64,000 nucleotides of DNA from an uncultured Bacilli bacterium (GTDB lineage Bacteria > Bacillota_I > Bacilli_A > RF39 > UBA660), in NCBI GenBank assembly GCA_947626275.1, contig CANQRL010000002.1, positions 1-64,000 on the forward strand, in the 5' to 3' direction. This document shows positions 55,716 through 62,973 of this stretch, one piece after another. Position numbers and translations under genes: made by a program. The notes beneath the pieces were generated by a model that saw nothing but the letters and a program-made list of their open reading frames with translations, was not told the origin of the DNA and made no database searches. The stretch's first letter is position 1. The number at the start of each line of letters is the position of its first letter.

Positions 55716-55954
55716 AACATTTTATCGACATCGTTTGGCACCTTATCATTGATAACGGCATTAATAATCTTATTTTCTTGTTCTTTAGAAACTGGTTTTC
55801 CGGTCATTGTGCTTAACTTTTGAATAACATCCCGTAACGTATTCTCATTTTTTAAATCGTTTTCCTGTAATTGCTTAGCAAGTTCTAAAATCGTATTCTT
55901 ATCGACTTTTGTTTTCCTTTCTACCTTGTTAAAAAAGTTATCTGAAAATCCCAT
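55712..55954 (-). CDS. spoVIF: Stage VI sporulation protein F-like
   Basis: 80 residues. MGFSDNFFNKVERKTKVDKNTILELAKQL and KEQENKIINAVIN match the SpoVIF pattern in B. subtilis and its relatives (85 or so residues). SpoVIF is needed for spore coat and germination properties. Small, all-helical, no signal. AGGAGGTATCT precedes the ATG. The name is by pattern, so moderate confidence. Confidence 0.7.
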   Translation of the reverse strand: MGFSDNFFNKVERKTKVDKNTILELAKQLQENDLKNENTLRDVIQKLSTMTGKPVSKEQENKIINAVINDKVPNDVDKMF

Positions 55955-55996
55955 AGATACCTCCTAACATAGTATATGGTGAAGAAAAAAAAGCGT

Positions 55997-56024
55997 GAAA
56001 AAAAGAAGAATTTTCTTCTTCTTT
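55997..56024 (-). terminator. Intrinsic terminator after the Ser/Asn-rich gene
   Basis: GAAAGAAGAA-GAAAAT-TTCTTCTTTTTTTC hairpin, overlapping the stop codon region. Confidence 0.75.
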
Positions 56025-56026
56025 CA

Positions 56027-56593
56027 CTATTTCACAGATGTATTACTTTTTCTTTTTAAAAGCTTGTATCCCGTAGCCTCAATTTCCGCTGGCGTGACAA
56101 CTTTTGAATTTAAGGCTTCTTTAATCGTATAGTCTTTTTGATTCACAATGACGTAAACACAGCCACTCTGTAAAGAACTAAAGTAATAGATATACTCACT
56201 ATCTTGATAGTATTCATCGATGACTTGAGCAGTAACATCTCCACAGCGATTCTCTACACGAATATTTTTAGCAGCTACATTTTCCTGTGAACCAGGACTT
56301 ACTGTATTGCTATTGCTAGAAGAATTAACATTACTATTGCTAGTAGAATTAGAGTTACTATTAGAGTTACTTGGCTGCTCTACATTTGAGTTTTGATTAC
56401 TTTCCTCGTTACTAGACGAAATGGTTTCTTCATCATTACTATTCGAATTAGAAGAGACATTGGTAGAATTTGGACTAGCACTTTGATTAGCATCCGTTTT
56501 CTTGCCACCTTGCTCTACAATATAAGTTCCTAATATACAACATACAACCAATAACCCCATAAAAGCTATCGCAACATTTTTACTAATTCTCAT
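56027..56593 (-). CDS. Membrane-anchored protein with Ser/Asn linker
   Basis: 188 residues. An N-terminal transmembrane anchor (about 8-28), a long Ser/Asn/Glu linker (about 38-105), and a small C-terminal domain with two Cys. No family recognised. It shares only the linker style with the 295-aa protein at 37.5 kb. It starts on the last base of der (TAATG), so co-transcribed with it. Confidence 0.7.
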   Translation of the reverse strand: MRISKNVAIAFMGLLVVCCILGTYIVEQGGKKTDANQSASPNSTNVSSNSNSNDEETISSSNEESNQNSNVEQPSNSNSNSNSTSNSNVNSSSNSNTVSPGSQENVAAKNIRVENRCGDVTAQVIDEYYQDSEYIYYFSSLQSGCVYVIVNQKDYTIKEALNSKVVTPAEIEATGYKLLKRKSNTSVK

Positions 56594-57912
56594 TATTCTT
56601 GCTCCCCTTTATTCTTAAATTGTAACACGATTGGTGTTCCCGTAAAATCAAAAGATTCTCGGATTTTATTTTCCAAATATCGTTCATAGGAAAAATGAAT
56701 TAATCCCTTACTATTGACTTGAATATTAAACGTTGGCGGATTAACACCTACTTGCGTACTAAAATAGATTTTTAATCGTTTTCCTTTGTAAGATGGTGGT
56801 TGATTTAAAGTGTAAGCATCCATAATCACGTTATTTAATAGACTGGTCTTAATCTCTCTATGACTATTTTCATAGGCTCTTAAAACCTCAGGCATCAACG
56901 TATGAATTCGCTTTTTTGTCTTTGCTGATAGAAAAACTACTTCTGCATAAGGCATAAATTGGAAGTTCGCTTCAATATCCTTCTTCCACTTTTTCATCTC
57001 CGCATCCTTATCCTTGATAACATCCCATTTATTGACCACAATGACAAGAGCCTTTCCTGCCTCTATTGCGTAACCTGCAATATGCTTATCATGCTCCACA
57101 ATTCCTTCTTCAGCATTTAAAACAAGGCAACAAACATCAGACCGGTCAATTGCTTTCATACTTCTTAAAAGGCTATATTTTTCAACGCTTTCATATACCC
57201 TTCCTTTTTTACGCATACCAGCAGTATCAATTACCACATAGTCTTCTCCATGATACGTAAATACCGTATCAATCGCATCTCGAGTTGTTCCAGCAATATC
57301 ACTAACAATGACACGATCTTCATTTAATAGAGCATTTACTAAACTACTTTTACCAACATTTGGTCTTCCAATAATAGAAAACTTAATCAAATTTTGATAC
57401 TCTTCTTCATAAGGAGCAAAATCTTTTACAATTTCCTCCAACAATTCTATAAATCCTAAATTATGTTCTCCACTTACTTGAAAATAGTTGTCAAACCCTA
57501 ATTCATAAAACTCATATTTCGTATCTTCTATACGACTACTATCACACTTATTAATCGCAACGATGACTTTTCGATTAGACTTTAAAAGCATATCACGAAC
57601 CGCAAAATCATTCGCTGTTAATCCTTCTTTTCCATCTACGACAAAGACAATCACATCTGCCTCATCAATCGCAAGACGCGCCTGCTCCTTTATTTCATCG
57701 TTAAAATCGCTATTTTCTAAATCAATTCCCCCTGTATCTACTAGGTGAAAACTATAATTTTTATATTCTACATTTCCATAAATTCGATCACGAGTAATAC
57801 CCGGAGTATCTTCAATAATGGATACTTTTTTTCCCACTAGACGATTGAAGATGGTACTCTTTCCTACGTTTGGTCTTCCGAGTAAAGCAACAACTGGTTT
57901 TTTCACGGGCAT
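56593..57912 (-). CDS. der: Ribosome assembly GTPase Der (EngA)
   Basis: 439 residues with two GTPase domains in tandem: GRPNVGKST (residues 12-20), DTGG and NKCD in the first, and GRPNVGKSS (about 183), DTAGM and NKWD in the second, then the KH-like C-terminal domain. Essential in 50S subunit assembly. Downstream gene (188 aa) is translationally coupled. Confidence 0.97.
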   Translation of the reverse strand: MPVKKPVVALLGRPNVGKSTIFNRLVGKKVSIIEDTPGITRDRIYGNVEYKNYSFHLVDTGGIDLENSDFNDEIKEQARLAIDEADVIVFVVDGKEGLTANDFAVRDMLLKSNRKVIVAINKCDSSRIEDTKYEFYELGFDNYFQVSGEHNLGFIELLEEIVKDFAPYEEEYQNLIKFSIIGRPNVGKSSLVNALLNEDRVIVSDIAGTTRDAIDTVFTYHGEDYVVIDTAGMRKKGRVYESVEKYSLLRSMKAIDRSDVCCLVLNAEEGIVEHDKHIAGYAIEAGKALVIVVNKWDVIKDKDAEMKKWKKDIEANFQFMPYAEVVFLSAKTKKRIHTLMPEVLRAYENSHREIKTSLLNNVIMDAYTLNQPPSYKGKRLKIYFSTQVGVNPPTFNIQVNSKGLIHFSYERYLENKIRESFDFTGTPIVLQFKNKGEQE

Positions 57913-57961
57913 CCCCTCTTTCCTCCTGTATTATAACATGTTTTTCGCCTTTTTCCTAGAC

Positions 57962-57988
57962 AAAAAAAGTTCAATTTCGTTGAACTTT
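57962..57988 (-). terminator. Terminator of pilin gene 6
   Basis: AAGTTCAA-CGAAA-TTGAACTT and T run. Same GTTCAA/TTGAAC stem family as the other pilin terminators. Confidence 0.85.
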
Positions 57989-58465
57989 CTATTCTGACAT
58001 TCTAACGGCTGCTCCCTTTGTCGTAACAATGACATTTCCTTCCTGATCTTTTCCATCATTAGGATTATCATAGAAACGGAATTGAATGGTACTACCACTG
58101 ACAGAGCATCCCTCTAATTGTAAAAATCCTGTTTCATCGTCATAATTTACTACTTCACAGTGAACTTGACTACCACTATAACTAACAGGCTTTTCAATAT
58201 ATCCTGTCTGTCCTTGTAATCCTACTTTAGCAGTCTGTCCATCATCAGAAACAATAACATCTCCACCCATATAATCTGGATCTGACATAGCAGAAGAAAT
58301 GGCTTGAGCAACTCCAGCTGCATATCCCTCTATTGATCTTGCCATTGATGACTCTCTTGCATTTTGAATAATACCTAAAATAATAGGAGATGCAATTAAA
58401 GCAATGATAGCTAAAATTACGATAACAGCTAACAATTCTATTAATGTAAACCCTTTCTTATTCAT
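57989..58465 (-). CDS. Type IV pilin-like protein 6, divergent member of the array
   Basis: 158 residues. Starts MNKKGFTLIELLAVIVILAIIALIASPIILG, so it keeps the prepilin peptidase site (KG|F), Glu5 and the hydrophobic helix with the ARESSMARS segment. The C-terminal half shares the PVSYSG and two-Cys pattern and the KGAAVR end with the others but is otherwise distinct. Its promoter (TTGACC/TACGAT, 17 bp) lacks the upstream repeats seen in front of pilins 1-5. Confidence 0.92.
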   Translation of the reverse strand: MNKKGFTLIELLAVIVILAIIALIASPIILGIIQNARESSMARSIEGYAAGVAQAISSAMSDPDYMGGDVIVSDDGQTAKVGLQGQTGYIEKPVSYSGSQVHCEVVNYDDETGFLQLEGCSVSGSTIQFRFYDNPNDGKDQEGNVIVTTKGAAVRMSE

Positions 58466-58493
58466 TCACTTCACTACCCTTCTACTATTTATT

Positions 58494-58522
58494 ATCGTAT
58501 CATAAATTATAGTTTGGGTCAA
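58494..58522 (-). promoter_or_regulatory. Promoter of pilin 6
   Basis: TTGACC (58517-58522), 17 bp, TACGAT (58494-58499). The upstream 15-bp-spaced repeat of the other pilins is absent. Confidence 0.65.
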
Positions 58523-58530
58523 TTTCTTAC

Positions 58531-58565
58531 AAAAGAAAAGTTCAACTTTCAACCGTTGAACTTCT
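58531..58565 (-). terminator. Terminator of pilin 5
   Basis: AAGTTCAAC-GGTTGAAA-GTTGAACTT and T-rich tail, behind the stop codon. Confidence 0.85.
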
Positions 58566-58569
58566 TTTT

Positions 58570-59037
58570 CTATCCAGCAGCTGCTTCTCTTACAGCAGCA
58601 CCTTTTGTAGTTGTAGAACTATCTGGATTATTATCATACTTGAAGTTAATATCACTACCCTTTACATGGCATCCTGTCATAGATAGGAATCCTGTAGACT
58701 TATTATAGGTAATCGTTGTACATTGAATTTCGCTACCACTATATGATGGTTCTTTCGTTACAGCTGTACCATTGGCTCCAGCTGCAGTTGCTACCCATTT
58801 TCCATCTTGTTGTTTTACTTCTACGTCCCCACCACCGTAGTTCGTGTCATACATAACACTTGAGATAGCTGTATTAACTGCACTTGCAAAGTTCTCTACT
58901 GATCTTGCCATTGATGACTCTCTTGCATTTTGGATAATTCCTAAAATGATTGGAGATGCGATTAATGCGATGATAGCTAAAATTACGATTACGGCTAATA
59001 ACTCGATTAACGTAAATCCTTTTGTATTTGACTTCAT
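58570..59037 (-). CDS. Type IV pilin-like protein 5
   Basis: 155 residues, MKSNTKGFTLIEL signal, mature protein from F8 after the Gly. The alpha-1 helix is followed by the conserved ARESSMARSVENFAS and MYDTNYGGGD stretch, a variable block (VEVKQQDGKWVATAAG), and the PSYSGSEIQC...GCHVKGSD end with two Cys, probably a disulfide like the D-loop of type IV pilins. C-terminus AVREAAAG. Confidence 0.93.
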   Translation of the reverse strand: MKSNTKGFTLIELLAVIVILAIIALIASPIILGIIQNARESSMARSVENFASAVNTAISSVMYDTNYGGGDVEVKQQDGKWVATAAGANGTAVTKEPSYSGSEIQCTTITYNKSTGFLSMTGCHVKGSDINFKYDNNPDSSTTTKGAAVREAAAG

Positions 59038-59069
59038 TCACTCACCACCTTACCTTCTTATACAATACC

Positions 59070-59113
59070 ATCATACCACAATTTTTTTTGTTCGACAACT
59101 TTTCTTTCGACAA
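59070..59113 (-). promoter_or_regulatory. Promoter and upstream repeat of pilin 5
   Basis: TTGTCG (59093-59098), 17 bp, TATGAT (59070-59075). A TTGTCGA copy starts at 59113, exactly 15 bp upstream of the -35. The third repeat seen in the others is not recognisable. Confidence 0.7.
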
Positions 59114-59140
59114 TTTTTTATTCGAAAGATAAGTAATATC

Positions 59141-59174
59141 AAAAAAAATTCAACAAAATCGTTGAATTTTTTTC
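59141..59174 (-). terminator. Terminator of pilin 4
   Basis: AAATTCAAC-GATTTT-GTTGAATTT and T run. Confidence 0.85.
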
Positions 59175-59183
59175 CTATTAAAA

Positions 59184-59633
59184 TTAAGCAGTTTCTCTTA
59201 CAGCAGCACCTTTTGTCCCACTAGTTGGATTATTATCGTATTTAAATTTAATGTCACTACCTTTTACATGACATCCTGTCATAGATAAATATCCTGTATT
59301 CTTATCATAAGTAATCGTTGTGCATTCAATCTCACTACCACTATATGATGGTTCTTTTTCTACTGGAGTACCATTGGCACCTTCTGCTGTTGCTTTTCCT
59401 GTTGTAGTATCTACAGTTACATCTCCACCACCGTAGTTCGTGTCATACATAACACTTGTTATAGCCGTTTGTACTGAACTTGCGAAATTTTCTACTGATC
59501 TTGCCATTGATGATTCTCTTGCATTTTGGATAATTCCTAAAATGATTGGAGAGGCAATCAATGCGATAATCGCTAAAATTACGATTACAGCTAATAACTC
59601 AATTAATGTAAATCCCTTCGTATTTGTTTTCAT
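59184..59633 (-). CDS. Type IV pilin-like protein 4
   Basis: 149 residues, the shortest of the five, MKTNTKGFTLIEL signal. The variable block is VTVDTTTGKATAEGANG; then PSYSGSEIEC...GCHVKGSDIKF with the Cys pair, and the C-terminus is AVRETA. The upstream DNA is of the same type as pilin 1 (TTGCGA/TACGAT, with a palindrome over the -10). Confidence 0.93.
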   Translation of the reverse strand: MKTNTKGFTLIELLAVIVILAIIALIASPIILGIIQNARESSMARSVENFASSVQTAITSVMYDTNYGGGDVTVDTTTGKATAEGANGTPVEKEPSYSGSEIECTTITYDKNTGYLSMTGCHVKGSDIKFKYDNNPTSGTKGAAVRETA

Positions 59634-59655
59634 AACTCACCACCTTTACCTTCTT

Positions 59656-59726
59656 ATACGATATAATCGTATCATAATTTTGATAAGTTCGCAATGGTTC
59701 AATTGGCAATTTTTTCTTTTTGACGT
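59656..59726 (-). promoter_or_regulatory. Promoter, palindrome and repeats of pilin 4
   Basis: TTGCGA (59689-59694), 17 bp, TACGAT (59666-59671). TTGCCAA starts at 59709, 15 bp upstream of the -35, and a weaker copy with GTCAA starts at 59726, 17 bp further. A perfect 7-3-7 palindrome (ATACGAT-ATA-ATCGTAT, 59656-59672) overlaps the -10. Confidence 0.7.
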
Positions 59727-59730
59727 TAAC

Positions 59731-59762
59731 AAAAAAATTCAACCTTTTTGGTTGAACTTTTT
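59731..59762 (-). terminator. Terminator of pilin 3
   Basis: AAGTTCAACC-AAAAA-GGTTGAATTT, behind the stop codon. Confidence 0.85.
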
Positions 59763-59772
59763 CTTCATTAAA

Positions 59773-60240
59773 TTAAGCTGTTTCTCTTACAGCAGCACCT
59801 TTTGTAGTTGTAGGACTATCTGGGTTGTTATCATACTTGAAGTTAATATCACTACCCTTTACATGGCATCCTGTCATAGATAGGAATCCTGTACTTTTGT
59901 CATATTTAACTTCTGTACACTCAATCTCACTACCACTATATGATGGCTCTTTTGTTACAGTAGTACCTGCAGCTGCTCCCGTTGCAGTGGCAGCCCATTT
60001 TCCTGATTCATCTTTGGAAACGGTTACATCTCCACCACCATAGTTTGTATCATACATAACACTTGAAATAGCTGTATTGACTGCACTTGCAAAGTTTTCT
60101 ACTGATCTTGCCATTGATGACTCTCTTGCATTTTGGATAATTCCTAAAATAATTGGAGATGCAATCAATGCGATGATAGCTAAGATTACGATTACGGCTA
60201 ATAACTCGATTAATGTAAATCCCTTGGTATTTGCTTTCAT
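59773..60240 (-). CDS. Type IV pilin-like protein 3
   Basis: 155 residues, MKANTKGFTLIEL signal. Variable block VTVSKDESGKWAATATG. Then the PSYSGSEIEC...GCHVKGSD Cys pair and AVRETA. Conserved alpha-1 helix and ARSVENFAS segment as in pilins 1, 2, 4 and 5. Confidence 0.93.
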   Translation of the reverse strand: MKANTKGFTLIELLAVIVILAIIALIASPIILGIIQNARESSMARSVENFASAVNTAISSVMYDTNYGGGDVTVSKDESGKWAATATGAAAGTTVTKEPSYSGSEIECTEVKYDKSTGFLSMTGCHVKGSDINFKYDNNPDSPTTTKGAAVRETA

Positions 60241-60273
60241 AATTCACCACCTTACCTTCTCTTATACGATATC

Positions 60274-60334
60274 ATCATACCACAAAATTTTTTATTCGAC
60301 AACTTTTCTTTTGACAATTTTTTCTACTTGACAA
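60274..60334 (-). promoter_or_regulatory. Promoter and repeats of pilin 3
   Basis: TTGTCG (60297-60302), 17 bp, TATGAT (60274-60279). Full TTGTCAA copies start at 60317 and 60334, 15 and then 17 bp further upstream: the clearest example of the three-copy layout. Confidence 0.75.
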
Positions 60335-60368
60335 TAAAAAAGGTTCAACTTTAAATTGTTGAACTTTT
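60335..60368 (-). terminator. Terminator of pilin 2
   Basis: AAAGTTCAAC-AATTTAAA-GTTGAACCTT and T run. Confidence 0.85.
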
Positions 60369-60386
60369 CTTATTTATGCTTTGAAA

Positions 60387-60854
60387 CTAAGCATCCTCTC
60401 TTACAGCAGCACCTTTGGTTCCACCATTAGGATTATTGTCATATTTGAATTTGATATCACTACCCTTTACATGGCAACCTTTCATTTTTAGATATCCTGT
60501 ATTTTTATCATAGGTAATTCCATCTTCTCCGTCACACTCAATTTCGCTACCACTATATGATGGTTCTTTCGTTACAGCTGTACCATTGGCTCCAGCTGCA
60601 GTTGCTACCCATTTTCCTGATTCATTTTTCTTGACTTCTACATCTCCACCACCATAGTTGGTATCATACATAACACTTGAAATAGCAGTTTGAACTGCAC
60701 TTGCAAAGTTCTCTACTGATCTTGCCATTGATGACTCTCTTGCATTTTGGATAATTCCTAAAATAATTGGAGATGCAATTAATGCGATGATAGCTAAAAT
60801 TACGATTACAGCTAATAACTCAATTAATGTAAATCCTTTTGTATTTGACTTCAT
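60387..60854 (-). CDS. Type IV pilin-like protein 2
   Basis: 155 residues, MKSNTKGFTLIEL signal. Variable block VEVKKNESGKWVATAAG; the Cys region carries the insert ECDGEDG, and the C-terminal part reads LKMKGCHVKGSDIKF, AVREDA. Otherwise like pilins 1, 3, 4 and 5. Confidence 0.93.
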   Translation of the reverse strand: MKSNTKGFTLIELLAVIVILAIIALIASPIILGIIQNARESSMARSVENFASAVQTAISSVMYDTNYGGGDVEVKKNESGKWVATAAGANGTAVTKEPSYSGSEIECDGEDGITYDKNTGYLKMKGCHVKGSDIKFKYDNNPNGGTKGAAVREDA

Positions 60855-60888
60855 TCACTCACCACCTTACCTTCTCTTATACGATATC

Positions 60889-60949
60889 ATCATACCACAT
60901 TTTTTTTCGCTCATCAACTTTTCTTTTGACAATTTTTTCCGTTTGACAA
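60889..60949 (-). promoter_or_regulatory. Promoter and repeats of pilin 2
   Basis: TTGATG (60912-60917), 17 bp, TATGAT (60889-60894). TTGTCAA copies start at 60932 and 60949, 15 and 17 bp apart as in pilin 3. Confidence 0.7.
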
Positions 60950-60982
60950 AAAAAAGTTCAACTTTGACCGTTGAACTTTTTT
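60948..60982 (-). terminator. Terminator of pilin 1
   Basis: AAAGTTCAAC-GGTCAAA-GTTGAACTTT and T run. Its 3' end meets the upstream repeat of pilin 2. Confidence 0.85.
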
Positions 60983-61453
60983 CTATCCAGCAGATGTCTC
61001 TCTTACAGCAGCACCTTTTGTAGTTGTAGCACTGTCTGGGTTGTTATCATATCTGAAATTGATATCGCTTCCTTTTACATGACATCCTGTCATAGTTAAA
61101 AATCCTGTAGATTTATCATATGTAATATTTCCACATTCAATTTCACTACCACTATATGATGGTTCTTTCGTTACAGTCGTGTCTGCTGCAGCTCCTGCTG
61201 CAGTTGCTACCCACTTAGTACCGTCTTTTTTAACAGTGACATCTCCACCACCGTAGTTAGTATCATACATAACGCTTGAAATAGCTGTATTTACTGAACT
61301 AGCAAAGTTTTCTACTGATCTTGCCATTGATGACTCTCTTGCATTTTGGATAATTCCTAAAATAATTGGAGATGCGATTAATGCGATAATCGCTAAGATT
61401 ACGATTACGGCTAATAACTCGATTAATGTAAATCCTTTTGTATTTGTCTTCAT
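60983..61453 (-). CDS. Type IV pilin-like protein 1
   Basis: 156 residues, MKTNTKGFTLIEL signal. Variable block VTVKKDGTKWVATAAGAAAD; the Cys region ECGNITYDKS, then GCHVKGSDINFRY and the C-terminus AVRETSAG. First gene of the array and nearest gpr. Prepilin peptidase would cut before F8. No assembly machinery is in the window, so the apparatus must be encoded elsewhere. Confidence 0.93.
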   Translation of the reverse strand: MKTNTKGFTLIELLAVIVILAIIALIASPIILGIIQNARESSMARSVENFASSVNTAISSVMYDTNYGGGDVTVKKDGTKWVATAAGAAADTTVTKEPSYSGSEIECGNITYDKSTGFLTMTGCHVKGSDINFRYDNNPDSATTTKGAAVRETSAG

Positions 61454-61475
61454 AATTCACCACCTTTACCTTCTT

Positions 61476-61546
61476 ATACGATATAATCGTATCATAATTT
61501 TGGTAAGTTCGCAATGATTCCATCGACATTTTTTTCTACTTGACAT
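61476..61546 (-). promoter_or_regulatory. Promoter, palindrome and repeats of pilin 1
   Basis: TTGCGA (61509-61514), 17 bp, TACGAT (61486-61491). ATGTCGA starts at 61529 and ATGTCAA at 61546, giving the 15 and 17 bp spacing. A perfect 7-3-7 palindrome (ATACGAT-ATA-ATCGTAT, 61476-61492) covers the -10. Confidence 0.7.
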
Positions 61547-62556
61547 TATCGATTATGAAAAACTTTATTAAGAGAAAGAGAAAGTAGTTTACTTAATTCT
61601 TCTATTACAAAATCAATTTCTTTCGTAGTTACCATAAAGTTATATCCAATGGGACTTAATACTTCATAGATAAGTTTCTTGGTTTCTTCTTCATCTAAAG
61701 TTCCTAACAAACCTAGTAATTTTTCCTTGTCTTCTTTAGAAATTGTATTGTCTTCTTTTAAGTAATTTACATTCATCATCAATTTATATTTTGGACTATT
61801 CATATGTTTTTTCATATAGACATAATGTTTTGCAAGACAAGAAATCGTATCACTTACAATCGTAACGGCATCGACAACGGTTGGTACACCAATAGCAATC
61901 ACAGGAATTCCTAATAGTTCTTTACTGATTTCTTTTCTGCTATTTCCTACCCCACTACCTGGATGAATCCCAGTATCCGTCATTTGAATCGTCTTTTGGA
62001 GTCGATTAATAGAAGTACTTGCTAAGGAATCAATTGCTACAATCATTGTAGGTTGTAACAGTTCAATCACTTTGGAAAGTAAATCACTCGTTTCAATTCC
62101 TGTTTTTCCCATCACACTAGGAGTAAAGACAGAAACTCTTTGATAGCTAGGATCTGCCATTCCTAGTTCATATAAATGATTGGTAACAATAACCTCTTGA
62201 ACCGTTTTTGGACCTAAGGCATCGGGCGTCGAATTCTCATTACCTAGTCCAATTACTAAGATATGATCCTGTTTTGATTTAGGACGAATCATTTTCTTTA
62301 ATTCTTTTATACAAACCTGTAAAACTTTTTTACGATTTTCTTCATCTGTAATATCTTCAAATTCAATCGTAATATACTTTCCAGGCTTTTTGCCAATCGC
62401 AGAACTTCCTTTCCTTCCTACAATGACAGAAGTAACCGTAATATCTTCTATTTGTTTTTCATTGATACGAACACCCTGAATTGATGTTTTTTTAGAAACA
62501 GAATCAATCGCTAAATCGGTGCGTAAAGAATACTTACTTAAATCGACTTCATGCAT
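61546..62556 (-). CDS. gpr: Germination protease (GPR endopeptidase)
   Basis: 336 residues from the ATG at 62556, with GGTGAT before it and the expected MHEVDLSKYSLRTDLAID start, the region of the GPR zymogen propeptide. The GLGNENSTPDALGP, GIETSDLL, ATTMIVAIDSLAS-like and TDTGIHPGSGVGN segments are the family hallmarks. GPR degrades small acid-soluble spore proteins at germination. Next to rpsT, as in B. subtilis. No terminator is seen before the pilin 1 promoter. Confidence 0.95.
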   Translation of the reverse strand: MHEVDLSKYSLRTDLAIDSVSKKTSIQGVRINEKQIEDITVTSVIVGRKGSSAIGKKPGKYITIEFEDITDEENRKKVLQVCIKELKKMIRPKSKQDHILVIGLGNENSTPDALGPKTVQEVIVTNHLYELGMADPSYQRVSVFTPSVMGKTGIETSDLLSKVIELLQPTMIVAIDSLASTSINRLQKTIQMTDTGIHPGSGVGNSRKEISKELLGIPVIAIGVPTVVDAVTIVSDTISCLAKHYVYMKKHMNSPKYKLMMNVNYLKEDNTISKEDKEKLLGLLGTLDEEETKKLIYEVLSPIGYNFMVTTKEIDFVIEELSKLLSLSLNKVFHNR

Positions 62557-62599
62557 GATTATCACCACTAATATTTTTAACAAAAATATGTTATTTTAT

Positions 62600-62628
62600 T
62601 TGCTTTTTTTAGGGAAGTTTGCTAAAAT
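62600..62628 (+). promoter_or_regulatory. Promoter of rpsT
   Basis: TTGCTT (62600-62605), 17 bp, TAAAAT (62623-62628), divergent from gpr. Confidence 0.7.
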
Positions 62629-62660
62629 AGGTTTGTATGCGAACCAGGGAGGTGAATAAT

Positions 62661-62924
62661 ATGCCAAACATGAAAAATGCCGAGAAAAGAATTTTAGTAA
62701 ATGCTAAAAAAGAAGTAACAAATAATAATTATGAAGCTAGTATGAAAACTGCTATGAAGAATGTAGAAAGAGCCGTTGCTAGCAAAGATAAAGATAAAGC
62801 AAAAGAAAGTTTAAAAACAGCTGTTAAAGCGATTGATAAAGCTACCAAAAGTGGTGTTAGTAGTAAGAACAAAAGTGCTAGAAATAAATCACGCTTAACA
62901 AAAAAAGTTAACGAAATGGAGTAA
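62661..62924 (+). CDS. rpsT: Ribosomal protein bS20
   Basis: 87 residues from the ATG at 62661 after AGGGAGGTGA; the longer frame is rejected because homologues begin MPNMKNAEKR. Lys-rich all-helical 30S protein. The divergent rpsT/gpr pair is a Bacillus-like arrangement. Confidence 0.95.
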   Translation: MPNMKNAEKRILVNAKKEVTNNNYEASMKTAMKNVERAVASKDKDKAKESLKTAVKAIDKATKSGVSSKNKSARNKSRLTKKVNEME

Positions 62925-62940
62925 TAAGCTCCTTTTTTTA
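62917..62940 (+). terminator. Likely terminator of rpsT
   Basis: Short stem GGAG...CTCC spanning the stop codon, with seven T. Weak stem, good T run. Confidence 0.55.
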
Positions 62941-62973
62941 TTCTTTTTATGATACAATGAAAATGGTGAAAAT

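Larger units (their letters stand above)
57989..61546 (-). repeat. Tandem array of pilin cassettes
   Basis: Six head-to-tail pilin-like genes; five of them (58570 to 61453) repeat at about 600-bp intervals, and each carries its own promoter, 5' region and terminator. The first 65 residues and the last 30 or so of pilins 1-5 are nearly invariant, while a block of 20-30 residues between them varies. This is a mosaic pattern that points to duplication with selection or gene conversion. Confidence 0.9.

Noticed and set aside
57989-61453. Insertion sequence or phage tail explanation for the repeated genes
   Set aside because: Each copy carries a prepilin signal and type IV pilin features; no transposase or phage gene is near.
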